Notes: generated by a model not told the origin, from the letters alone. 64,000 bases of DNA from Rhizophagus clarus (GCA_015698045.1 BLAL01000338.1:558001-622000); one strand, 5' to 3'. Shown: positions 45,792 to 57,048, counted from the first letter of the stretch. Translations and numbers: made by a program.

Positions 45792-46285
45792 TGACGTGAT
45801 TTAATAAAATTTTGATTGGCTAATTTTATAGGGCGTTAACTTTTCGCCATTTTTCGTAAAAATAGAAAAATTTTTATTATGGACACTGATATTCTGACAA
45901 TGTTAAAGTTAAATTAAAAATCGGTTGCTGTTAAGTTATTTTATGCTTTATTATAAAAAAAAAAAATGTTGATGATAAATCCAAAATCAAAAATTTTGCA
46001 ATTAACAAAACTTAAATATAAAAACACAATAACAATAAAAAAAATAAATAAAAAGAGATATAGTGGAGCGAAAGGGAATTATGGAAAACGAAGGAAAAAA
46101 AAATGAATGAACGAAACAAAAGAACATAAGGGGAGAAAAAAATGGGTCGAAGGTGAAATAAAAAAATAGATGAAAATGGAATAAAAAATAAGAAGAAAAA
46201 AATAAGAAGTTGTTTTATTCTGTACGCTTCTTCATTTCTGATATTTCACAATCACACAATAAATTTGTTAAAAAGTATTGGCAAT
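45792..46285. other. Spacer after the Helitron break
   Basis: No helicase-domain remnant and no Helitron 3' hairpin/CTRR end could be seen. 46,050-46,205 is purine-rich (aaggaaaaaaaaatgaatg), reminiscent of the 55.5 kb tract. Confidence 0.4.
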
Positions 46286-46288
46286 TTT

Positions 46289-46517
46289 TTATTCAATACA
46301 ATCATCATGGTTACTTTCGAGACAACATAAACGACCTTTAAAAATAAAATATTAGATTACATATAATTATATAAAAGATTGAGTATAAACTATTAATATA
46401 ATATAACGTACCTTTACATATGTAATTAGGAGGACATTCACAAAATTCTGCTTTTGTCGAGAATGTTAAAGAAACAATAATAACAGCAACAGTGAACAAA
46501 GAAAGGTTGAATTTCAT
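46289..46517 (-). CDS. Small secreted cysteine-rich peptide, two exons
   Basis: Exon 1 (46,412-46,517) and exon 2 (46,289-46,335) are joined by a 76-base intron with donor GTACGT and acceptor TTTAAAG; the codon split across it gives Gly36. The product has 50 residues. MKFNLSLFTVAVIIVSLTF is a classical signal peptide (Lys at 2, long hydrophobic core) with likely cleavage after TKA (residue 23). The mature 27-residue peptide is acidic and has six cysteines at 26, 28, 34, 39, 40 and 48, including a CC pair, enough for three disulfides. This is the profile of a fungal secreted effector-type or defensive peptide; no family is recognised and no activity should be assumed. A TATA-like run (tatttatatatatataaata) lies about 80-95 bases upstream of the ATG. 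Each exon is too short to be seen as a long ORF, so gene finders may miss it. Confidence 0.7.
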
Positions 46518-47904
46518 TTTGATTTTTTTGTTGAATTTTTACTTTCTGTAGAAAAGAAATTTTTTTCTATTTTTCAAATAATAGAGAGTTAACGTATTTA
46601 TATATATATAAATATAAAATTTGGGTAGCTTAGTGCTTAATCGAGGTTTAGTACTTGGTGCAAGTTTCACACGGGAAGCGATTAAATCAATTCTATATCT
46701 GGTCCTATAGTAAAAATTATTTCTCGTGATCGTTATTTTTTAATAAATAAGTTTCTTATTAATATTGATGAAATTCCCCATCTTAATAACTTTGTATTCT
46801 TTTCAATATTTTCTTTCAAAATTCTGCAAAAGTATTACATCTTTCATGTTTTTTCCAATAAAAAAAAGTATTTAAATTTCGATAATAATAAGTATTTACT
46901 CTTGGATACATTTTCCATAAGGAAAAAAAATTTTTTTTTTCATGTTATTCTTTAAGTTATTATGTACTCTTTGCATTTTTAGAATTCAAAAAAAAAAAAA
47001 AAAAAAAAAAAATATTAAAATATAAAGGATTTTTTTCTGACAAAAGAGTACAAATCCCGAGTTTGATATTATATTAATTTAAAAATCTTTTTATTAATAA
47101 ATTTTTATGAGACCATATATAGTTTTGATTCAATTAGCCCCCAGTAGATCGTAAGTTCTGCACGTGCAAAGGCGTAGATCGTAAATGTGGGGTTCATTTA
47201 ATGTCAAACTTCATCTTTTATTCAAAATGCTTTGCTCGTGTCCGCTATAAGCTTGCGTCTGATGATAGCAATCAGGTGGCAAGCGAATAAACAGACAATC
47301 AAACTCCATTTTCTTGAAGAATAGATAATCGTGGCAAAATGGTATTCCCATAACTGATAAGGCATAGTAACAAATCACACGTCCCATGGTAAAAGCTTTT
47401 GCTAATGTAATCTTGAAATTAAGATCCAGTGAAATCATTACTCTTTTTTAACTGATAGACACACACACATATATTAACCATAATAATCTTTTATCTTCTT
47501 AATTATTTCATATAATAAACAATCATGACTACTACTAACTAAACTATCGCTACGAATGATGATATAGTCCATTATTAACTGGTTTTGCCAGTGTATATAA
47601 TGTGTCAGGATAAGATGAAAATGAAGCAAGGAAAGCATTTTCAATGTCGAATATTTAATATTCTTATAGTACAACCCAAATAGTAAAAAATTGTGAAGAT
47701 GCCTTATGTAAAAAATGTGTGAATTGGCATCTAAAAAACTATTCACACATCTGTGGATTTTAATTTATCTCTTTTTAAAAAATTATTTGTTATTGACGAA
47801 AAATTTCAGGAAAAAGCAATACTTTGATTAGTAGACTTTATATTTAAAAATTTAATATTTAATTTATTTAAATATTTGATTTAAATATATAACATTTATT
47901 TGTG
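46518..47904. other. AT-rich spacer
   Basis: Holds the likely promoter of the small secreted peptide gene (46,518-46,630), a 25-base A-run near 46,988-47,012 and two minus-strand ORFs (47,211-47,438; 47,474-47,746) that lack any recognisable domain and are not called. Confidence 0.4.
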
Positions 47905-48430
47905 AAAGCACACGAGTACAAATATGAATATATCGATCAAAAAGGGATACGGTGTATTGATGCAGATGCACGAAAGCTAGGTGAATTTACACAAGAAATC
48001 TAATGTAATAGATGAATGCTATTTAGTATGCCCTAATAGTACATAGTCTGATGAATGTCGTAAGTAATTCAGACAATAATGTTGTATTATCCATTATACT
48101 GAAATCTTTAAATTTCTTTATTAAAAGCTTAAAGCACTATTACATAAAGCTGGAAATCGCGTCATCAAAGGAATTATAAAAAAGAAGACTGCTGATAATT
48201 GTCCGGTTAAATTAATTCAAGATTTACGAGATTGTCCATTTATTGTAACAATATCAGTAGGTAAACATAACTAACCATCCTCCTCTACCACCTTGCAAGA
48301 CACCATACAATATAAGAAATTAACTTTGAAAAATAATTGATGATGAACACATACAGTGTGTTAAGAAAATAATTGCGCAAATAAAAACCTCAATATCTTC
48401 ACAACTAAAAACGTTAAGCAACTGAAATTT
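47905..48430 (+). pseudogene. WRKY/GCM1-type zinc-finger family pseudogene
   Basis: Plus-strand patches in successive frames: HEYKYEYIDQKGIRCIDADA (47,911), then NVIDECYLVCPNST, then KALLHKAGNRVIKGIIKKKT...DLRDCPFIVTISVGKHN (48,128-48,270), then IIDDEHIQ and KTLS. The CPFIV-x-GKHN block is the end of a WRKY-GCM1/FLYWCH-type finger, in which HNH supplies zinc ligands. Here the second His position is a TAA. This family is expanded in glomeromycotan genomes as I recall. The frame is broken at least three times, so it is not functional. Confidence 0.55.
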
Positions 48431-48434
48431 TATT

Positions 48435-49187
48435 TATAAAAAGTTCATAATGCATAATATACTTTATTAATGTTAAAATTTTAATATTTGGTTTTATAGA
48501 TATTGTTTTCTTAAAACTAGTATGAACATATTTTTTAGAATGTTTAAAAATTATTATCTCTATTTTTGAATCTATAAATCATTATACACTTAATATCAGT
48601 AGTCATAATTGGGTAAAAATTGTATGCATTATAAAAAAACATTCCTTTACAACATATTTAAAACAATTTTGACGCAATTTGAATCCCTGATTATTGAGAA
48701 AATAAATGTAAATGATAATATAAAATTGGAATTATTTTTTGTAACGATTTAATTTAGTTTTCTTCGTAACTAATGATTTAAATCACATAAAATTAACTAT
48801 ATAAAATAAATCTATATAAGGAAGATTATTTGATGTTCGATGTTTGGTTTTTTTTTTTTTTGTATCCTGTAAACATGTGACGAATTTTTTTTTTATATAT
48901 AATAAACGTCCGTTCGTTAGGAAGGAGGATGAAATACTCTTAGGTTTAAGATTCGGACTCATTATTCCTACTCCTAAATCTAAGAACTAAGATTTAAATT
49001 CGCAAGCAAAGTTTTCTAGTAGATCATAACCAAAAAAGAGTATACCTGGCAAGTGTTTTGATGAACGTTCAGCCGGGACTATATGGGTTATATTATTCTA
49101 AAAAATATAAAAAAAAAACTGTATCACCAAATTAAATAGCACAACAGACTACTGAATAGTAAAATTTTAGCATCTATTTTTTACACT
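48435..49187. other. AT-rich spacer
   Basis: No gene seen. 49,015-49,065 resembles 38,815-38,880 (…aaaaaagagtatacctgg and aagtgttttga), part of a dispersed repeat. Confidence 0.4.
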
Positions 49188-49191
49188 ACGA

Positions 49192-49317
49192 TAATAAATA
49201 CCTTCTATTTTCATCCGAGTAGAAGTTTTTTTTTCTTAATTGTAATTTAATGTAATAAAATAATAAGTTAATAATAATATTTCGTGTTTATTCGTTTATT
49301 AAAATTCACGCAAAATA
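49192..49317. repeat. Dispersed repeat family, partial copy 3
   Basis: aataaataccttctattttc, gtagaagtttttttt, ttgtaatttaatgtaat and ttaaaattcacgcaaaat match the right part of 15,997-16,175 in order and spacing. Confidence 0.6.
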
Positions 49318-49319
49318 TT

Positions 49320-50361
49320 AATATGCACAAAATTTAAAGTAGATTCTATTGTTTATTGCACTCGATTTAATTAAAATCTTGAAAATAAGGGTGCTTTTGT
49401 TTTTTAATATTTATAAAATATTCATTTACACATCATACGATCGTTTGATTTTCGACGCAGAAAAAATTTTTCCTAAAATGATTAAAATACAATTTAATCG
49501 GAAAAATGAGGTCACACGATGTGGTTTTGTTTATTTGTATTACTAATATGAATTTAAACAAATAAAATTTGCAAGTGTTGAAAAAAAACTTCTATTGCGA
49601 GACCCCGTGATGATGATCATATGTTATTGTTTCTTTTTCTGTTAAAGCCAATTTTTATATATGTATATTACATATATTGTATTATATATATTGGTAATTA
49701 AGAAAGTCGTACGATTCGTATCATGTATTATTATACGGGTAGGCCCGCAAACAAAGCAATAATATAAGTCACACAAACTTTGAAAGGAAAACAACATGGG
49801 AATTAATTACATATAGGTTAAATTACATTTAAAATTCTATATCATTATAAAAAAAAAAAAAAAAATAATATCATGCCAAGCTGCCTAATTACGTATTCCG
49901 TTATTTATTATTAAATTTTTCTTTCTTTTACTTCATTGTTTTTTTTTCCTTATTCTTATTTCCCCTTACTTTCTATGTACTTTCATTTTATTCCTTTACT
50001 TTTAATTCAGCTTATTCAATAAGAAAGTATCGGTAATCATCGAAGGATTTTTTTTTCAAAAATGCTTTCCAATCAAATTACCGTTTTCATTTGGTCACAC
50101 ATCAACGAATTTAGGCAAACATTACCAACTTGAATGCATTCAGGCCCCGGCTTTTTTAGAATGTGAGAATTCCGTTGATAAATTTTTCTTAACATTTAAA
50201 AGGACCAAATTTCTCGCTTTCTACCAACTAACTAAATTATCAAAAAAATATTTCGAATCTAACAAATTTTAAAAAAAAAAATTTATCTATTCAAAAAAAA
50301 AATTCATAACTAATAAATTTCATCTCGAACGAAAAAAAAAAATTAGACCAATTAAAAGAAA
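49320..50361. other. AT-rich spacer
   Basis: No gene called. The last 250 bases before 50,362 are pyrimidine-rich and then A-rich, a plausible promoter/leader for the following ORF. The ORF 49,349-49,546 is unsupported. Confidence 0.35.
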
Positions 50362-50616
50362 ATGGATTTCAAACATCTTGAATACGATTACGAATATTAT
50401 ACAGGTTTCGATCAAAAAATATACCGTCCAAAGCATCGCACGAATAATGATAATCAAAAATACTTCGAATTTTCTATTACTCCATTTGATGAAGTATTCC
50501 CACCAAAATCTAAATCTCAAGAACGTGTAGAGAAACAAAAAGAAATCAAAGGAACACACAAGCGAAAATCAAACAACTTGACATGCTCGAGAAAATATAA
50601 CCACGCTAACTTCTGA
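50362..50616 (+). CDS. Small basic protein of unknown function
   Basis: An 84-residue reading with protein-like composition, unlike most ORFs here: aromatic/acidic N-terminus (DFKHLEYDYEYYTGFDQKIY), middle with FEFSITPFDEVFPPKSK, then a Lys/Arg-rich C-terminus (KEIKGTHKRKSNN). No signal peptide, membrane segment or known domain. The ATG is preceded by an A-rich leader, and codons differ from the low-complexity background. It could be a real short gene or the first exon of a longer one; no clear donor was chosen. Not recognised. Confidence 0.4.
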   Translation: MDFKHLEYDYEYYTGFDQKIYRPKHRTNNDNQKYFEFSITPFDEVFPPKSKSQERVEKQKEIKGTHKRKSNNLTCSRKYNHANF

Positions 50617-50619
50617 TAA

Positions 50620-51970
50620 GATGGTAATTTGATAGTGGTGGAAGTGAATTTGGGTAAAAAAATGAACATTTTTTTTTTTTTTAAAAACAAACATTTTGAT
50701 TTATATTATATTTTATTATTAGTTTATTGTCAAAATAATATTATTTAGTCAGATTCAAACTTTCTGATTCAATATTCATTCCATATTATAAATTGCGTAT
50801 AGTGCGGGCGTACTGTATACAATATTATTATATTCTATGATATTTGAAGTAAACCGCAAGTCTTATTTCTAAATATTATTTCTTTTTTTTTTTTATGGAC
50901 GTAGATTATAGAATTTAGAACGACATCATAATTAATGTAAACAATTTTTTTTTTATTTAGTAATATTATAATAGAACCAATTATTTAAACTTCATTATAA
51001 AATAAACACCCCAAAAATACAAGAACCAGTTTTAATCATAGTGCTGATACATTTTAACGCCTTTTTTTTTTATTAATTACGGATAATTATCTCTATAATA
51101 AATTCAAAAATGGAAATGATATGCAAAGTAATATTACTATACAGTTGTTACATTCGACGGTTAGGATGAAACTTCTTACTTCTTGATGGGTAAAACATGA
51201 AAGCATTTTTCCTAATAGTTTAGGGGGTGGGCGTACCTTTCATTGTCTTCCTTTGGGCGCAAATTTTAGAGTTTATTAATGCACCCCTAATTTTTTCATT
51301 TTCATTTTTTTCCAATAAAAGAAAATTCACAAAGGAATTACCTTATTTTTAAAACGGTGTAACACATGTATTATTGTAAAATGTTGATTACAAAAGACCA
51401 ATAACAAAAAACTAGGGGTTACCATAAATTTTTTAAAAAATTTTTAAAATACAGAATAAATATTTAAGAAATGACGAAATGAAACTCAAAACGGCTTAGT
51501 AAACCTAGAGGTCACAGTAAAATTTTTAAATACAGTATATTATTTAAAATAATTAACAGATATAATAAATAACAAAATGAAACTTAAAACTGGTTAGTCC
51601 AATTTTACAAAATGACTCCGCTTTTCAGTCGTACAATTTGACAAAATATGGCTTTGTAATATTGGTTTGATCTACAATATAAAGTTCAACAATCATCCGA
51701 ATAAAATCAAATTATGTGGAGTCACGAAGTTATAGGTAAAGTAATAAATGAAAATATCGGGAAAACTGAGGTTATTTTTGCTAAAGCTCAATAAACGTAT
51801 CATGCATTATACGGTGATGATCAAAATTATTTGGCGAAGTCTAGTTTCACTGAAATAATGAATGCGTGAAAATGGCTATTTTCGACTATTTTTTAACGCA
51901 TTTTTACGTATTTTCTCCTCTTCCTCTTTCCGTATCTTACACAATTGTCAACTGCAACATTCCTTTGATC
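50620..51970. other. AT-rich spacer
   Basis: Nothing supportable was recognised. Confidence 0.4.
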
Positions 51971-51974
51971 ATAA

Positions 51975-52226
51975 ATGGAACAGATCACTTTCGAAGGACA
52001 TGTTAATCACATACGGCGAATAAGAGGAAGTGAAAACAAAATCATTTCAATTATCTCTGAAATTGTCACGACAGGGAATGACTGGCACTTTCTTCTATTT
52101 AGGCACAGAAAATTTCTAAAGCAAGTGATATTAGTTTTGTTGAAAGATAGAGTAGCATGCTCGGATGAAGAGCCTGAAAGGAAGAAGGCTGGAATAGAAG
52201 ATCATTGTTCAAAAAAAATTTTTTAA
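51975..52226 (+). pseudogene. Fragment of a multi-copy glomeromycotan protein
   Basis: The 83-codon frame reads EQITFEGHVNHIRRIRGSE, then IISEIVTTGNDWHFLLF, then VILVLLKDRVACSDEEPERK. It resembles a repeated Rhizophagus protein with EQITFEGHxxHIRKIRG and TGNDWxFLL blocks, as remembered, function unknown. Between FLLF and VILVLLKDR a stretch expected in that family is missing, and the end runs into A/T homopolymers (52,205-52,235). Stops lie directly upstream of the ATG. A fragment is more likely than a working gene. Confidence 0.4.
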
Positions 52227-52229
52227 AAA

Positions 52230-52555
52230 AAAAAATTCATATATATTAACGTAGAAAAATCACGTAACTTCCTGGTCATTGTAAAGGATAGGGAGTAAAA
52301 AACATCAAATAACTCCCGAATATTTTACTTTATTGTTATACATATTATCATTTTTTCAAAAATAAACAAATTACAACCTTCGTAGTTAAATTTCTTTATC
52401 ATAACATCAATTGTAATTAAGATATAAGTATGCTAAGTTAAAATAGAAGAAACCAATGTACATATTTAGAAATTAGAATTTGAAAGTAAATCTACATTTA
52501 TTTCGAGTTACTAAACCTAATTATAAGAACTTCGATTTAGTTCGATATTCGTTAC
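52230..52555. other. AT-rich spacer
   Basis: No feature recognised. Confidence 0.4.
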
Positions 52556-52558
52556 AAG

Positions 52559-53457
52559 ACCCTATAAAAAAACCGGTTAAGTTTTTGGGAAGGTTTTTAC
52601 GAAAAATGCACAATTCCGTATCACTATAAATATGGTTTGGGTACAGAATTTACACGGAATTCATACAATTCATACGGAATTTACATGATTTAATCACTGA
52701 TTTATCCCGAAATTTATATTATTTGCTTACTAAATTTACTATATACAGTATTACAATTTATTATTAGTTGTATTTACATAAATTTAAATTTATTTTATTA
52801 AATCAAATAAAAATAATAAAAAAGAAAAAATTAAATACAAATATAATATATATTATAAAAAATTTATCCCTATTAAACTAACTATTGCAAACCAAAATAA
52901 AAGAAGCTTTGGATTTCTTAAAGAAACATTAATATTATTTCTGCTGATGTTCCTTTAAGAAATTTAAAGTTACCAGAAGTACTTAGTCCAGAGAAATAAT
53001 CTATTCTTTCCAAACTGACCTGCAAAAAGAAAAAAAGGAACGAAGCAGCAAAAAAAAATCTGGTCTACAAAATAAAAAAGAATAAATATAAAAAAAAAAG
53101 AAAGGGTAGCGAGGTGGGAATAAAAGAAAGAGGTACAATAAATAAAAGAATTTTTTTTTGTAAGAGAAGTAAAAAAAATAAAAATCAATAAAAAAAAGAT
53201 AACGAATAAAAAATCAGAGAAAGACAGGAAAGTTAAGATCAAAGCAAGGTTCATATAAAAACCAAAAAACGTATCATAGTAAAATCACGTGATCCCGTGT
53301 TATAATACGATAAAATCATTTAAAAAAGAAAAGTTCAAAAATTCCGTATACATTCCGTATATATTAAATATACGGAAATTGTTATACGGAATTGATAAAA
53401 ACTATGTTAAATATTTATAAAACGTATCATTTTCATATACATATTTTTTATAGGGAG
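52559..53457. mobile_element. Element with short inverted ends, contains dispersed repeat copy B
   Basis: The left end accctataaaaaaa (52,559) and the right end ttttttatagggag (53,443-53,456) are inverted copies over about 12 bases. The right two-thirds (52,995-53,457) matches the repeat at 40,480-41,134. Internal words attccgta and tacggaat recur in both orientations (52,612-52,690, 53,340-53,390). Low-complexity ORFs within are not genes. Confidence 0.45.
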
Positions 53458-53535
53458 AGGATTGAACCTTTCGTTCAATTTGTAAACTCTATCATGAGAA
53501 CATCGAACTTAAATCCAATTTTATCATCAAGAAAT

Positions 53536-53890
53536 TTAATTTTTATCGTCAAATTTCTTATCGAGTAATTCGATTTTGTTGTCAAGAAGACCAATTTTGC
53601 TGTCAGATAAGTTAACCATTCTTTTCACAGTGTCAATTCTCTCTCTAAGTTCACCGTTCATCTTTCGATATCTTAAAAACAAAGGATGTTATTCTCATCT
53701 TATGAGAGTGAGATTACATACGCTTTTTATAGTAAACATGGATATGTTTGATATGGAAATCGGCATGTTATTTACTGCATAAAAACACGTTATTTTCTTT
53801 TTCAACTTTTTTTTTAGCATTTGCTTGTTCTGGAATTTTGTTCGCTTTATTAAAAACAATTTGCAAGATGAAAGAGTTGATATCTTGAAT
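53536..53890 (-). pseudogene. Coiled-coil protein remnants
   Basis: Two minus-strand patches. 53,768-53,890 reads IQDINSFILQIVFNKANKIP, then EQANAKKKVEKENN. 53,536-53,679 reads MNGELRERIDTVKRMVNLSD followed by SKIGLLDNKIELLDKKFDD, a regular heptad pattern. The second lies downstream of the first and is preceded by tttttaag, a possible intron end. They may be two exons of a decayed coiled-coil gene. No joined open frame was demonstrated and the family is not recognised. Confidence 0.4.
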
Positions 53891-53894
53891 GATT

Positions 53895-54610
53895 AATTAT
53901 ACGATTTTTATATTTATTAATTACGTCATTGAAAAGGAACCAAAATCGTTATGTAGATAATGAATCACCGATTTTATTGACCATAATTTTTATGTATTAC
54001 GCCTATTTAGACTAAAAATGATTTGTTAATTTTTTTTTTCGTCATTCAATAACTTTTACTATAATTGCCTTTTTTTTTATATAAACTACGAGTATCTTAG
54101 TTACAACCACATGCGACCATTAAAATACTTTTATAATTATTATCACTAATGATTATAATGAATAATTTCATATGATCCTGATTCTTTGGTACATGTTATA
54201 TAGGCATTTTTTATTTTAAAACATGTTTTAAACTTAGGGAATTGATTTGACACTAAATCATTGTTCGATCAATTGTCATATAATTTTTAAGATCAACCAA
54301 AATCGACCAAGAAAAATACTTGATTACACAATCGAGTAGTTGTACTCGTCTACTCGATCTAATAATAATCGAACAAATTGTTCGAATAATCGATTATTTA
54401 ATTTTATTACTTAATTTTATATAAATACAACATATACTTTATATTTTATTTATTATTGTTACATTCTTATATCTCTTGAAAAATGATACTGTGGATATCA
54501 TTGATATTCACGACTGCTTCGTGAAAATCATGATATTCCGCAGTGACTCCGTGAAATAACTATTACATATTTTGTGATACTATTAATAAATTCATTTGTG
54601 ATAATAACGC
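53895..54610. other. AT-rich spacer with palindromic patches
   Basis: No gene. 54,255-54,405 has gttcgat/atcgaac and actcgat words in both orientations. 54,497-54,563 has gatattcacgactgcttcgt and a matching gatattccgcagtgactccg, a 40-base near-repeat. Confidence 0.4.
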
Positions 54611-54613
54611 TGT

Positions 54614-54745
54614 CATATCAGCTGATCAGAAAAGTCTCCATAATTTTATATACTAATGACAATAAAGTAACCCATCAGTTATATAATGAACCCATCAACT
54701 AAGCTTAAATATTAATTGGACCAATTTTCCAAATCAGCTGATATG
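54614..54745. mobile_element. Short inverted-repeat element
   Basis: catatcagctgat (54,614-54,626) is repeated complemented at 54,733-54,745, enclosing about 106 bases. Weak pairing extends inward (cataattttat against ccaattttcc). Non-coding. Confidence 0.4.
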
Positions 54746-54749
54746 TATA

Positions 54750-55525
54750 GTCTAAGAATTTATTGGGTAAATTGTGCTATTTTTTTTTTTAATCATCCAT
54801 TATGGATATTAGTCAAAAGTGAACGTGAAGCAGCTGTATACCAATTATGGTTTACATAAATATATAGTGGACAAAGAATTATATTTACCTTATCTAATAC
54901 TTCGCATAAATAAGCAAAATCAGTTTCATATGTTTGTTGTTCTTTTCAATAATATAATCAATCATCTTCATTCTCAGTAGATCAATAAAATATTTGAGAT
55001 TTTATGATTTTGAGGTGCTTCCATAAAATACATTTACCAGTTCACCTTCATAGGATCAAATTAACGGATAATTTCCATTTCTTTGCACCTTCAATCAAAA
55101 ATACTTTTAAATAAAATGATAAATACATGTGATTTACCGACAGCTACGTTGCTGGTAGGTAAATAAATAAACAATTGCTATGCAGAAATAAAAATAAAAT
55201 ATATTAAAAGCATGAAAACATGAAAAGTCAATGGAACATTTTTTCAATAAAAACTATCGGTTTTATTTTGTTTTTTTTAAAAAAAAACTCCAAATTTATA
55301 TAATAAATCAAACATCTTTAAGTACCTAGTTTAATGAAAATGATGAAAATCATATCGCGTATATTGTTCGTTTATTTAATATATATTGAAATTTTTATTA
55401 ATGTTTTATTTTATCTGTTAAAACTAAATTAATTAATGGTAACGACATGAGATGTTGCTGACTTAGCCAAGTTTTTTTAAAAAAAAACTTGTTGCCACCT
55501 GATCACCAACGTTGAGGTGCAGCAA
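54750..55525. other. Spacer with a possible minus-strand exon
   Basis: Near 54,890-54,945 the minus strand reads KEQQTYETDFAYLCEVLDK followed directly by a GTAAAT donor-like word. No partner exon was found. Confidence 0.35.
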
Positions 55526-55529
55526 CTTT

Positions 55530-56745
55530 GATCAGGAAAAAGGAAAAGGAAAAATGAGAGGGAAGAAAAAACGAGAGGAAAGAGAAACGATAGGGAAAAT
55601 AGGAAAGGAGAAATGAAAGATAAATGAAAACCGAAAGTAAAAGGAGAAAAACGAAAGAGAAGGGGAAGGGGTAAAATGAAAGGAAAATGAAACCGAGAGG
55701 AAAAATGAAAACGAGAGGAAAATGGGAGAACGAAAGGAAGATGGGAGAACGAAAGGGAAAGAGGAAATACGAAAGGAAAAGGGGAGAACGAAAGAGAAAG
55801 GGGAAAACGAGAAGAAAATGGGAGAACGAGAGGGAAGGAGAAAAACGAGAGGGAAAGGGAAATACGAAAGGAAAAGGAAGAACGAGAGGGAAAGGGGAAA
55901 ACGAGAAGAAAATGGGAGAACGGGAGGGAAGGAGAAAAACGAGAGGGAAAGGGGAAATACGAAAGGAAAATGGGAGAACGAAAGGGAAGAGGAAAAACGA
56001 GAGGGAAAGGGGAAATACGAAAGGAAAATGGGAGAACGAAAGGGAAGAGGAAAAACGAGAGGGAAAAGGAAAAACGAAAGGGAAGAGAAAGCGAGAGGAA
56101 GGAGAAAAACGAAAAGGGAGGGAAAAAGAGAGGGAAAGGGGAAAACGAAAGTGAAGGAAAAAACGAGAGGAAGGGAAAAACGAAAGGTGAGGGAAAAAGA
56201 GAGGAAAAGAAAGGGGAAATGAAAACGAGAGGGAAAAGGGAAAACGAGAGGAAAAAGGGAAAACGAGAGGAAAAAGGGAAAACGAAATGGAAAGGGGAAA
56301 AACGAAAGGGAAAGGGAAGGAAAAATCGAAGGAAAAAGAAAAGAAACACGAGCGTACCCACCCACCCACCTAAAAAAGAGAAAGTAAAAAATAACGATAT
56401 TAAAAAAAAAATAGGAAAGAAAGGGAGGGAATATCGAAGAGAGAAAAGAAAAGAAATACGAGCGTACTCACCCAACAACCTAAAAAAGAGAAAGTAAAAA
56501 ATAACGATATTAAAAAAAAAATAGGAAAGAAAGGGAGGGAATATCGAAGAGAGAAAAGAAAAGAAATACGAGCGTACTCACCCAACAACCTAAAAAAAGT
56601 GAAAGCGAAAAAATAACGAAATAAAAAAAAATAGGAAAGAATCGAAGGGAGAGAAGAAAAGAAATACGAGCGTACCCACCCACCCACCTAAAAAAAAGAG
56701 AATACGAAAAAAAAATAACGAAAGTAAACAAATAAAATAAAAGAC
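55530..56745. repeat. Strand-asymmetric polypurine minisatellite
   Basis: For about 800 bases (55,530-56,345) the plus strand is almost only A and G, broken by regular C in aacga(g/a)a words, e.g. aaaacgagagggaaaggg and ggaaatacgaaaggaaaa repeated irregularly every 20-60 bases. From 56,349 a cleaner array follows with cgagcgtacccaccca or cgagcgtactcacccaac at 56,349, 56,459, 56,569 and 56,667 (periods 110, 110, 98); the second and third units are almost identical. All six frames are open over parts of this tract (ORFs of 95-333 codons), an effect of base bias, not coding. Confidence 0.8.
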
Positions 56746-56749
56746 GCAA

Positions 56750-57045
56750 ATAGATCAGAAAATTAGGGTGATTAAAGTAAATTGTTTTTACGTATACTAA
56801 GGAGAAAGAAAAATAAAATAATGAAAAAAAAAGATCGAAGAAACACGCAAAGGATTTGATTAAGATAAATTATTTCTCTAATGAAATAAAAAAAAAAAGG
56901 AAAAAATAATTATTTTTATACAATTTTATGTTGTACAAGCTTTCAAACAAACAGAGAAATATGTCTCTTTAGCTTTAGAGTATATATAATAGTATAATTT
57001 TAAACCCAACAAACCCAACTCAATTTTTCAATATCACATGTATAC
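56750..57045. promoter_or_regulatory. Spacer with TATA-like box before the 57,049 ORF
   Basis: agtatatataatagta at about 56,980-56,996, followed by a C/A-rich leader (aaacccaacaaacccaactc) ending at the ATG of 57,049, 65 bases downstream. This arrangement is typical of transcribed genes in such AT-rich fungi. The rest is A-rich. Confidence 0.35.
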
Positions 57046-57048
57046 AAT

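Noticed and set aside
47211-47746. Two minus-strand ORFs of 75 and 90 codons
   Set aside because: Composition is partly protein-like, but there is no domain, signal, splice context or paralogue to support either.
55477-56749. Overlapping ORFs of 79-333 codons on both strands (Phe/Ser/Pro-rich or Lys/Arg/Glu-rich)
   Set aside because: They arise from the polypurine minisatellite: stop codons cannot form, and all frames read as simple repeats.
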